A stretch of 64,000 bases of DNA from Eleusine coracana subsp. coracana (Eukaryota > Streptophyta > Magnoliopsida > Poales > Poaceae). The translations under genes and the position numbers were made by a program. Each line of letters starts with the position of its first letter. The stretch's first letter is position 1. The stretch spans positions 61,626,071 to 61,690,070 of the forward strand of contig CM064432.1 in assembly GCA_032690845.1 (NCBI GenBank). The letters are read 5' to 3'. Shown here piece after piece: positions 45,501-55,024 of the stretch. The notes under the pieces are model-generated. The model was given only the letters and a program-made list of their open reading frames with translations. It had not been told where the DNA came from and made no database searches.

Positions 45501-46868
45501 TAAATATGAATACTTTCATGAATTAGGGTTTAGCAGATGACATGCAGTTAGTGGTTGGGATGGTTGTTTATCTCGCTGCTTCTGTACGGACTGCCATAAC
45601 CTGCTCGATTGCACTCTTGCGTGCTTGGCATCGATCTTATTCATCTTCATCATGAATCCCTCCCCGCCGCCCACAAGATTGGTAACGAGGAAGAGCGAAT
45701 CTGCCTCCTCAAATCTGGATTCATATTACGGGAAAGTGTTTATGTACGAGTGAGTACTTACTAGCACTTTGTTTGTTTTCAGGATGACAATAGGGCATCT
45801 CACATTTTTTTTTCAGTGCTGATCTACTTCATGGATTATGTATATTTTTGAGTTCTATTGAACAAATCTTAATCTGCTCGACAAATAAGTTTTAGATATC
45901 CTACAATTAACTGATGCATGCGCATGTAAATTATATTCTATGAAATTTTAGCATGCTTTCAGAACTGATTTATCTATTGTTGTATAAGCATAGGTTGGGA
46001 TTATTCTATCAATCTGGCAGACGACTTGTCGACAACACAACTACACAAGGTCTGTTCTGATTGAGTGGTCCTATGCAAGAATGTTTTTGGTAGAAATAAA
46101 GCAACACAATAACTTCTATGATGACATAGTTCTCAGCTTTCATTGTTTAACTCCTCAGTCAAAGTGTTTTTTCTTGGAATGCTGTAACGATGCTGCTCAT
46201 AACATTATCCAATTCGGTAACTGTGAAAGTAAACTGATTTTTGTCTTAATGATTACATTATGCCATGCTAAATTTTCTTGATGATAAATCAAACTAACAA
46301 TATGTGACTTTTGGTGTAGGTATACTAATCCATATTGTTCCACCAGGTTCTTAAATAATGCCACTATGCTTTTTTCATAAACACACATTGTTAGTGCGCA
46401 TATCTTACTTAATAATGATTGTTTTTCGGTGTTAAATCTTTACCATATTGAGCATAAATTTCAGTAGGTAATCCTTTCTCTTTTTTTTCAGGAAATTGTT
46501 GTATGATCACCATATAAGCAAGTTATTTAGATATATTGGTGCAATGCGTTTATGTACTCTTCTTTTTAATAAATCCAGGATAATTTCTCTTTAGTTAGTA
46601 AAACCTAATATATAGAGGTTATTATTGATTTATGGTGTTCCTTTTTATATCCAAATGGTTGTTGAATTGATGGTAGTCAAGGTGATATTGTGCTCTGACA
46701 CTTTTTTGTTTACTCAAAAACATATTATAGTTTTCAAAGTTGAGAGGTATATTATGCATATCATTGTCTCCCGTAGTATCTCACAGGCACATTTTAGCTT
46801 TTAAAAGTACAAATGAATTTGTTTGAGAATCTTTTAATATCTGTAGCAACGCACGGGTACTTTGCTAG
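45501..46868 (+). mobile_element. Probable Helitron 3' portion ending in CTAG
   Basis: The end GTAGCAACGCACGGGTACTTTGCTAG, followed by T, fits a rice-type Helitron 3' terminus (CTRR before a T, with TAGCAA...TTGCTA able to pair). The 5' border is unknown, so the start given is arbitrary. An exon-like patch with ATG and a GT at about 45,652-45,760 may be captured gene sequence, but I do not recognise it. Confidence 0.4.
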
Positions 46869-47454
46869 TGTTATGTTTATGCCAACTCAAAGTGAGATGA
46901 TAAATATCTCTTTATGGGCTCGCATCCTTGATGAACTCAGCAACAACTTCAGATCAGTATGGCAATACAAACATTGAAATGAATTGATGTTGATTCAGTA
47001 ATTTAAAAATCTCAAGATAAATTAAAAAATTACAATTTGAATAAATAAATTACAAATATTGTCCTTGGGACGTCGTAAAATAACTCATTGTGATGTACAT
47101 GCACCTCTATTTGACAAACTAATAAATCATTTTCTCAATGACATCTCATGGCACATTACAGCGTGCACCCGCCACAATTTACACTTGTGCGTCGTGACAC
47201 CTTTCTATTAGTCCAACCGTTGCATCTAACAGTACAGTGCGCACTCATTGCCCATAAGTGTGGCCTCGTCACACCAAGCACTCGCATGTCTGGCCATAAC
47301 CGCCACCAACACTAACGCCATTGTGATGATCAAGGCTAGAGATTGAATTTTTTTTTACTCGAGATGAGGTATTGTTTGGGTGAGCGTTAAGAGTGGGAAA
47401 AAATGAGCGCCACAAACACTTCGTTTAATAAGGATGTTTTGTTGGTAACATATT
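46869..47454. other. Gene-free stretch
   Basis: No gene, RNA gene or element border is recognised here. Confidence 0.45.
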
Positions 47455-48210
47455 TTAAGGCACAACTATAACACTATACTACCTCAATATATCATATATA
47501 TAACAGTTTTAGTCATTTTTCTAGAATTTTTTACATGTGTATTTTATGGCATGAGAAAAGAGAACTACATCAAATTCAAAAAGAAAGAACCCATTGGACC
47601 CTAGTTTAGTCGTTACCACTAGACCGCAATGTGGGGCATGGATATATAGATTTATGGAGAACTGTATTTTGGTGACCAACTATAACATATACTTAAGACA
47701 GTATATTATATATAAACAAAAGGAAATGTGTAACATCTATGAATTCATGAGCTATTCAAAATTCTATTTCCAATTATTGACTCGTTTAGATTCGCAGGAC
47801 CTTAAAGAGCATGTATAAGAATTACGGTTGAACAATACATATGAAACTTGAATAAATGTTAATTACGATAACTGGAACATAGTTTTCGTCATGTTTGATG
47901 CTTCCGCATGGTAACAAGCATCTTTTGAGCTAAAAGAGTTTTGATTCTGTTGTTGGTAATATATGGTTTGAGTAGAAGGGCTAGCGTGAAAAAAAAATGA
48001 ATAGATATGGACTCATGACGAAAAAACATTTTAAAATAGTGTACCGTCTCTAGACCAAATTAAACATATCAAAAGATTTTTTTAGCATTAGCGAACGATA
48101 TTTCAGCATGCCACGAGGCGCCTCGCGAGAATGGGCTCGCCGGTCACTCGTCATGCCAATTGGCAAGCAAGCAAATGGGCAGGAACGACTTCAGCTTGGA
48201 TGATGTGTAA
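47455..48210 (+). repeat. PMEI-gene 5' flank, copy 4
   Basis: Same ordered landmarks as the other copies: ACACTATACTACCTCAATAT (about 47,471), ACTAGACCGCAATGTGGGGC (about 47,617), TTTGATGCTTCCGCATGGTA (about 47,895), TATATGGTTTGAGTAG (about 47,960) and CACTCGTCATGCCAATTGGC (about 48,145). It lacks the Tourist insertion found in copy 1 and leads into a PMEI scrap. Confidence 0.75.
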
Positions 48211-48249
48211 AGTTGCATCTTGACTCTTGAGTGGCACGGTGCGTGAATT

Positions 48250-48440
48250 CAGCGTCTGCGTGACCAACGAAGCCGGTTCGCACTACGACGGCTCAAGACT
48301 GCAAGCGAGGACGCCCGGGCGGAGGCGCGCGGGAGTTCGTCGACCGCAAGATCAACCCCGCTGCGGACGTTGTCGAGGTTAACTAACCAACCAGCGTTTC
48401 CAGCGACCTTATCGACCTTCTTGTGACGTCTTGAGAGTGG
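48250..48440 (+). pseudogene. PMEI gene fragment (3' end)
   Basis: Resembles the 3' third of the PMEI genes: GAGGCGCGCGGGAGTTCGTC, CGACCGCAAGATCAACCCC, GTCGAGGTTAACTAACC and TTTCCAGCGACCTTATCGACCTTCTT line up with the intact gene's GACCGTCACATCAAGTCC, TCGGAGGTTGATAAG and GCTAGCGACCTCATCTACCTTCTC. Frames are broken and the 5' two thirds are missing. It follows flank copy 4, so it is a decayed fourth gene of the array. Confidence 0.7.
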
Positions 48441-49173
48441 AGTGTGGATCTCGTCCGCCCTGGCATACTCATTGTATGTGCTCGCCAATGTTCAGTTCAG
48501 CGCTGGCTTCCTGCTGCGTGTTGTTCAAACACACTTGATGACATGCATTGCCAAAACCGGAAAAGAAGTCCGGGCGTATATTTAATTTTCAATCCGGGAC
48601 TACATGAAACATAGCACCAATGTAAGTTAGATAAACATAGCGCAAAACTTTTACATTCTGAACAGTTCTCAGTTTAATAGCCACTCAGTACAAGTAAATG
48701 ATCGGAGGGACAAGTTAACGAGTGTCAGATTGAAGTTGCAACCGCGTTATGTTTATTTCCTGCTTCAGTATAGGTAAATGATGGAGGGACAGGTGAACGC
48801 ATGGCAGATTGAAGTTGCAAACGCGTAATGTTTATCGCCTGCTCAAGGCAAAAGTTATCTACGGTTTTACATTCAAAATGGCGATCAACTGGGGCCTTCA
48901 AATTAGACTGCCAGTACAAACATCACTCTATGGTGCTCATTAAACAGAAGCCACGTAGCCACATAAGCATCAAGATACGTGCAAATTCATCAAACAGGAT
49001 TCAACCTCAAAAACTGCATCCTGAATTGAGGCAGACGGTATTTCTCTCAAAATTCAAGATCTACAAATCCATGACTGACAAGTCTATCGCTTAGGGTCAA
49101 GAAGTACATAGAATAGCATGCCCTACTAATGAGAAGGAAGCTTTGGCAGTTCATCACCATGTCATTTCCATCT

Positions 49174-50781
49174 TCAGACCTCTTGGACGCTCAAACCTGC
49201 ATCAATAAATGTCCAAATTGTCAAATGCAGAACTTAATATATTATGACCATAACTATAGTTGTCTACAGTAATTGACCAAATCTGAGAAAGCTCAATTGA
49301 AAGCAATTTCTGCAACACAAAGGCAAACTGTAAAATCACAAAGAATAGAGGAAACATATGTTCCCACTACTGTAGTACAATGACCCTGTCCCTCATATCT
49401 CATAACTATTGCCATCACCGATGAACAAGTATACACTAGTAACTAGTTTTAACCACAAGCCTACATGTCAAAAGCAGTACACAAGGAAGGGTTGAAGCTA
49501 AAACTATCTGAGCATTCATCTATGGTCCAATAATTTTATCTTCACATGGACAAAAGGCCTACCACTAATTCAGTCAAACAAATTATAACTACTGTTCAAC
49601 TTGAAACAAAAAAAAAAAACATTTCGTTCGGGAACAAAGAAAGACAGTGAAATCATCCCTCAGATCTCATAGCTATTAATGGCCATCATTGATGATTTCT
49701 AAAAATATGGTTTTAGCCACAAGCCATACAAATATCAAAAATAATAATTGACAGATGGCTTGAAGCTAAAACCAAATCTCAATCATCTATAGACCAAAGG
49801 TTATCTTCACGGGAAAGACTCATCAGCAGCAAAACAATAATTCCAAGAAATATCAAATCCACCATAAAGTTTTCATATATAAGAATACATATAAGATTAT
49901 GTCAACTGAGACTATGCTAACCTGGTGGGAGAGATTGCTTCAACTTGTTAGCCTTCTCAGCATCAAAGACACAGAGGGTGTACAAGTACTTGGAGCAGCG
50001 CACCTTGAACTTGACAACATCCTTGCTCCTCTTGATCTTCACGGAACGAGCATCCTTCCTCCTCGCGGTGAGAAGGAAGTCCTTGATCTCATGGATCTGC
50101 TTCGGCTACAGAAACAAAAAAGGAATCTGTTACAAAAGCTGTACAGAAGAGCAACATCATAGGAAACCAATTTACTAGATGGGAATAAGCATATGGCTAC
50201 ATGCAACAGAATTTCACCTAGCAATTCAAATACGGTATTTTACAATACAAACATCGACACCAATGCTATTGCTTTAACTGATTCCAGATTCAGGTACCGT
50301 CTAAGGGACAATAATACAATATCGAGCCAAACACTGCAAATGTGTTACAATACTACAGATGTAGTATAAGTAGCACACAAAAAGAACATACTGGGGTGAC
50401 AACGAAGGCAAGATCAAATCACAGAAGCTAAAAAACTGGTCCATTCTGAATCAATAGCAAGCACTAACAACAAAATCAATATGGCTTGTAGGGAAACCGT
50501 ATCATTGCTTGGCTAGGGATAGTGTATAAGCGAGAGGTAACGGAAGATGATGACCAGCAAGTCATACAACGTGACCAAGCAATTGCCGAACTATCCAACA
50601 CAAACCCATTACAGATCCCAAACACAACAAGAACAGCGAGCAGAAAAATTTTCATAACATCTACTCAATAGACACTAGCTAGCACTATCACGAAGAATCA
50701 GGACTACGCTTCGGGGCCGTCAAGTGAGGCACTATTGCAAGAAGATCAGGGAGTGAGAAGAGATTTGAGGGAAGTTACCAT
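49174..50781 (-). CDS. RPL38: 60S ribosomal protein L38 (eL38), copy 1
   Basis: Three coding exons on the minus strand: ATG alone at 50,779-50,781, then 49,922-50,105 (184 nt) and 49,174-49,196 (23 nt), 210 nt in all. They encode 69 residues plus stop, the usual length of eL38. All introns are GT-AG. The protein is basic, contains KQIHEIKDFLLTARRKDARS and VVKFKVRCSKYLYTLCVFD, and ends SVQEV. eL38 is a large-subunit ribosomal protein made in the cytosol and assembled in the nucleolus. The start codon abuts the first intron directly. Upstream lie a TATA-like motif, a telo box and TGGGCC/T site II motifs. The second copy encodes the same protein. Confidence 0.96.
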
Positions 50782-50876
50782 CTTCCTCTTGAGACCTGAC
50801 TCGCCGAGCTCGTCTTCTCGCGGCGGCGGCTGGGAAGAAGGAAATGCCGAGACGGCGGCGGGTCGAAGGAGAGAAG

Positions 50877-51037
50877 ATTATATATCACCCGTGGATAAAA
50901 CCCTAGACAAAGAACGATTCCGGAAATGCCCCCGTGTTCTCTCGCTGCAAGTGGGACCGAGAGACCGGGAGGGATCTCCCATGGTGGTGGGCCGTATTCA
51001 GATGGTCTCAATTGGCGCTTCTGGGTTCTGATGGGCT
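50877..51037 (-). promoter_or_regulatory. RPL38 copy 1 promoter: TATA, telo box, site II
   Basis: Upstream of the minus-strand gene lie TATATAA (50,877-50,884), a telo-box-like AAAACCCTAG (50,897-50,906, plus-strand reading), TGGGCC (50,988-50,993) and TGGGCT (51,032-51,037). Telo box plus site II elements are the known signature of plant ribosomal-protein gene promoters active in dividing cells. Confidence 0.75.
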
Positions 51038-51500
51038 TGAACTCGGGCCAATTTTGTTAGCGAGTTCAGAGTGAATTCTGTATAACTTTGTTTTTCTTGG
51101 GGGGAAATTTTTTCAACTCGCAATTTGCAGCCCCTTTACAACATCTGATTGATTTCCATATTCTGATTTGGTAATGAAATTATAGCGGTTATTATACTTG
51201 CCACTTCAATCAAGGTAGCTGTAACATATCCAAAGCAGAAAAAAGATGATTTAACAGCAGCAATAAAGAACACATGTCCATTCTATCCCAGTCAAAAAAG
51301 AAAAAGAAGCAGTAAAATGTAGTTCTGTATTAGTTCTCCACACAATAATATTTATGAGGCTACGAAAGTACTCTAAAAGCACTGCGGCGTTACATACAAG
51401 TTCCAGCTCACATACTCCATACTCAAAACATGAGAGCGTTTATCCGAATGTGATAGATCACAGGATGCACACAAAGATAGCACCACATGTGCAAAAACGG

Positions 51501-51921
51501 TCTCCACATGTTGTAAGTTGGACCATTCTTTATTTTATCCTCTCGTTCTTACTTTTTAGAGGAACTCTAGTGAGGAGATTGAATTTGCGCCGTCTGTCTC
51601 AAATACAATTCAACCATAACTGCAAACTGTTTGCCAACTAACACACAGAAAAAAAAGGAAAATACTACTGTTAAGCGGGGAATATTCCGGCGTTCTAAGA
51701 CAGAGGTTTTGCTATGGGTTTCAAAGGAGAGCACTGCATGAGCTTGACTAACGGCTAAGAAGAAAACAACGTTTTTGACTTTTTAAGGGAGCGGGAGATC
51801 GGCATGTCTGTAAGCACCACCGGGAGAACGTTCTTCTTTTGGACTTGGAGTGCGCGTTGCTTCAAAGGAAGCGGCCCGCAGCGCACACGCCGCGAGCCCT
51901 CCCTCTCTCTGATTGAACTTA
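51501..51921. other. Short spacer between RPL38 copy 1 and the CAF1-like cluster
   Basis: No gene is seen. The join between duplicated sequence (up to 51,500) and unique sequence lies at its left edge. The right part is the probable 3' region of the minus-strand gene that ends at 51,922. Confidence 0.5.
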
Positions 51922-52224
51922 TTAGGAAAACCTGCGGATGCCGACGATGCGGCGCTGGTCCTTGTTCACGGACACAAGGAGCAGCATTGCCTCGGTTTTC
52001 CCCTGCACGTCGACGAAGTGCTCTGTCGTGCCCGTGCCGGCGTCGAAGAAGCTCTCGCTGCGCAGCACGTGAACAACCGCGCCGTTCTTCCCGACCTGCG
52101 CCACCTCGCTGCCCTCCGTCGTCATCGTGAACGTCATGCCGTCGAACTTGAACATGTACCCGTTGACGCCGGCTGTGTTATCGCTGCTCAGCTCGTGCTC
52201 GGTGGTGATGGTGGAGTCCGCCAT
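51922..52224 (-). CDS. Uncharacterised 100-residue protein
   Basis: Open frame MADSTITTEHELSSDNTAG... to ...DQRRIVGIRRFS. Composition is that of a globular cytosolic protein, with alternating hydrophobic stretches (MFKFDGMTFTM, GAVVHVLRSESFF, MLLLVSVNK) that suggest mainly beta structure. No signal peptide, membrane segment or cysteine pattern is present, and I recognise no family. G/C is frequent at third codon positions, as in the neighbouring CAF1-like gene. It is divergently arranged with that gene, with about 370 bases between start codons, which may hold a shared promoter. A GT right at the end (CGCAG/GTTTTC) leaves open that this is a first exon. Confidence 0.55.
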   Translation of the reverse strand: MADSTITTEHELSSDNTAGVNGYMFKFDGMTFTMTTEGSEVAQVGKNGAVVHVLRSESFFDAGTGTTEHFVDVQGKTEAMLLLVSVNKDQRRIVGIRRFS

Positions 52225-52486
52225 CTGTGACTTCGCTAACTGTTGATGGTTCGGTCTTCGGTGGATCGTCGAGCACTACCGGTCCTTCTCTGTCAACGAG
52301 CGCCGACGATGGAGCTAGACTCTCGCTGCGCTGGTGGGTTTTGTAGACCGTGGGTGGTGGCGTGGTCTCGTGTTCCAGTCGGGCTTGAGCCAGAGGTGGG
52401 ATTTTGCAAAAAAAATTTCACCTTTCCGTGTCCGATGCAGAGAGAGAAAACCGCCGCCCTGGATCCACGGTGCGGCGGCGGCAGCA

Positions 52487-52494
52487 TATATATC
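52487..52494 (+). promoter_or_regulatory. TATA box of the CAF1-like gene
   Basis: TATATATC lies 104 bases before the ATG at 52,598. The leader between them contains a (GA)n/(A)n purine run at about 52,566-52,594 immediately before the start codon. Confidence 0.6.
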
Positions 52495-52597
52495 TCTCGA
52501 ATCTCGGCATGCACGTATCGAGCGTTGGTAGCAGAGGAACGAAACTCTGCCTCTTCTTCTTCCTCTGAGAGAGAGAGAGAGAGAAAAAAAAAGAAAC

Positions 52598-53401
52598 ATG
52601 CCGCCGCCGCCGGAGCACGGGCACGTGGTGGTGGAGGTGTGGGCCCACAACGAGGAGGAGGAGCTGCTCCGCATCCGTTCGCTGACCCGCGACAACGTGA
52701 TCGCCGCCGTGTCCGTCTCCCACGACGGCCCGCAGGCCATCTCGCCAGCCGGGCCGGACCTGGAGGCCCGCTACGCCGCCGTCCGCGCCACCGTGGAGGC
52801 CGCCCGGTCCGCGCAGATCGGCCTCGCGCTGGCCAACCACCGCGACGGCGGCGCGCTGGCCCGCGTCTGGCGCTTCCACGTGGGCCCCGGCCCACATCTG
52901 TCCGACCCGGGCCGCGTGTGCCGGGCCATCAAGGCGCACTGCCGCTCCGCCGTGTGCGAGGGCATGCTGGTGACGCGCGACGGCGCCGAGGACGTGGCGT
53001 TCCTCGTCAAGCACATCAACGGCGGCGGTCCTTTGCCGCCTCGGCGGGCCGAGTTCCTGGCGGAGGCCACCGGGTGGTTCCAGGCGCTGTACGACCTCCG
53101 GGTGATGGAGGAGTGGACCCGGATCGAAGGCATGCCGCCGCCGCTCGCCGGCACAGACACAGACGGGAGGAGCGCGTTCCGGCGGCTGGTGGCGCTGGCG
53201 CGGACGCCGAGGTTCTGGGAGGTGTCCACGGGGTACAACGCCTTCCTCTACGGCCTCGGCGCCGCGGACACGGCTGACCTCGTCAGGTTCAAGGTCATGG
53301 ACGCCGAGTACAAGGAGCGCCAGAGGCGGGCCAGGGAAAGGATGGTTCGACTCGGCGGCGAGGACTTCGCCAAAAGATTTTTGCCGCTGGTAATTGTTTA
53401 G
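52598..53401 (+). CDS. CAF1-like protein lacking catalytic residues
   Basis: Single exon, 267 residues, close to the usual length of plant CAF1 (POP2-type deadenylase subunit of CCR4-NOT). The N-terminus VVVEVWAHNEEEELLRIRSL (about 11-30) matches the CAF1 opening, and later blocks match in order: SAQIGLALAN...VWRFHVG (about 71-96), EDVAFLVKHI (about 131-140) and FQALYDLRVM (about 161-170). The first catalytic motif, normally Asp-x-Glu, is replaced by VSV (about Val38/Val40). One Asp (Asp132) remains at the second motif, and the His...Asp motif is not recognisable. An enzyme is therefore unlikely; a decoy or scaffold role in the CCR4-NOT complex is conceivable but unproven. The start is the first ATG after the GA-rich leader. 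The ORF is intact, so it is not an obvious pseudogene. Confidence 0.75.
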   Translation: MPPPPEHGHVVVEVWAHNEEEELLRIRSLTRDNVIAAVSVSHDGPQAISPAGPDLEARYAAVRATVEAARSAQIGLALANHRDGGALARVWRFHVGPGPHLSDPGRVCRAIKAHCRSAVCEGMLVTRDGAEDVAFLVKHINGGGPLPPRRAEFLAEATGWFQALYDLRVMEEWTRIEGMPPPLAGTDTDGRSAFRRLVALARTPRFWEVSTGYNAFLYGLGAADTADLVRFKVMDAEYKERQRRARERMVRLGGEDFAKRFLPLVIV

Positions 53402-55024
53402 AGACAGAATTCAGTCTTGTGATCAACTTTGCTGCAAAAATTTGGAAAGGTGACATACATTGTAATATGTTCATTTGACAGTTAGTCAATGCATTGATCC
53501 TGATCCAAGTAGCCACAAAGTACTGTGGCCTCATGGCACTCATGCCCAAACGAATTATATACTATTTTAATTGTACTGAATGATAATAACAGATGACACG
53601 AAAGAATATCTAGGACTCGATCAACTGATATCTAATATGAAAAGATTATTTTGGACCTGCAAGATTTCTTCATGTTATCTCTGAGTTTTCATTAAAAGTT
53701 GAAGAGATTGAAGTGACCATCAGGCTTTCACGTCATATATTTCGAAAAGAAATATAAAAAGTGTGATATAAAAGCAGCATGAACATGAGCTGTAGCAGAC
53801 TGCAATTTCATATCCTCGGATTGCAGTGGTCAGTTTAAAGTTGCGGCCTCTAAAACTGACGATTTCAATGCTATTTGAACATAGGAGTTAATGGGCAGCA
53901 TAGTTGCTTAATCATCAGGCATTTAGCTCTCAAACCTGCAAAACATACTCACATGGATAGCGCCAAGATGCAGTTCAACCAGATACAAAGGCAGGTATCG
54001 AATTGGTAAAGGGTACCAAGGTAACACCCATGAATAGCACATGCTGAAAGGAACTGATAAAGCAAAATTTAGAAGAACAACGACCTATGCTGCAGCTGAT
54101 TCATGACAAAACTTGTTTTCATGATTTAGCAAGATTATATACCAAATAAACCTAAAACCTCCCACTACACAAGGAGGGAAACATGGCATTTTATTAGACC
54201 CAGATTTGTGTTGAAGTCAGACAAACCAAGTGAGAAAAAATATAAACCGTGATGTGATGATCAATAAGAATACGAACGGCTGCCAGAGGTGAAGCTGCAT
54301 TGCAGGAGGCCCACTCGGCAGTGCATTGGCATACCGTCGAACAGATAGCCTGCATCACGAAACAATCATATTCGTTCAGTTCGCAAACCGTGCGATTCGG
54401 ACATCAACTGCAGAAATTCTACACTTCCCTGCTCGCGCTGCGCTTCAACTCGTTTTCCCTGCTCGGCCAGGCTCTGCTTGACGGCCTGGGTAGGTGCAGG
54501 CTGCAGGTCGAATACAAGCCATGCTGCCGGCCGGCAAAGTCGCGTTGGCCCACGCGCCACGCCTCACCCACAACCTTTCGCCCGCGCCTGTACGGTCGCC
54601 GCCCCCGCTGGTGGAAGATGCGTCAGGGGAACGGAACGGGGGGAGTGTAGTGTAGAGAGCAGCAGCGGTTTGACGGCGCATCCGCGTCCCTTAAACGAAA
54701 GCGTAAAAGGTCTTCAAAATTCAAAATGCGAGCGGCGCTGCTGCCGCGAGATGAGTCTCCATCGAATCGAAGTGGTCAAGTGGAGCACCGCTGCGCTTCT
54801 TCCCTTCCCTTCTCCGGCGAGGCGAGATATATGCCACGTCATTCAAACGACAGCTGGTGGAAGTTGGTTACGGAATTCGCATCCCCCGATGGGAGGGAAA
54901 TTTTAGAGCCGAAACAAAACCCAACCCCCTTTCTCTCCCTCTTCTTCAGCTCTCCTCTCCCTGCCACCGCCATCATCACCACGCCGGAATCCCAATTACT
55001 CTCCGTCTCCGACAAGGATCGGCA
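53402..55024. other. Spacer and presumed leader of the double-CAF1 gene
   Basis: About 1.6 kb with no supported gene. The left part is AT-rich (probable 3' region of the CAF1-like gene). The part from about 54,440 is GC-richer, and the likely promoter and leader of the next gene lie at about 54,700-55,024. A GATATATGCC and a CCACGTCA motif lie at about 54,826-54,842. Frames such as 54,300-54,650 show no family resemblance. Confidence 0.5.

Larger units (their letters stand above)
48628..51500 (-). repeat. Segmental duplication carrying RPL38, copy 1
   Basis: Homologous to about 57,449-60,234. The last 1,030 bases (50,471-51,500) match 59,205-60,234 with one visible difference and no length change, while the rest differs by roughly 5% plus small indels. 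It ends within sequence that in copy 2 is contiguous with the MetAP2 3' end. Confidence 0.88.

Noticed and set aside
15813..46868. One 31-kb Helitron carrying the PMEI genes
   Set aside because: PMEI flanks with the same order occur outside these limits (6.4 kb and 47.5 kb), so the array predates and exceeds any such element.
52243..53277. 344-codon plus-strand frame overlapping the CAF1-like gene
   Set aside because: Shadow frame with Arg/Gly/Pro bias. The other frame (52,598-53,401) carries CAF1 motifs.
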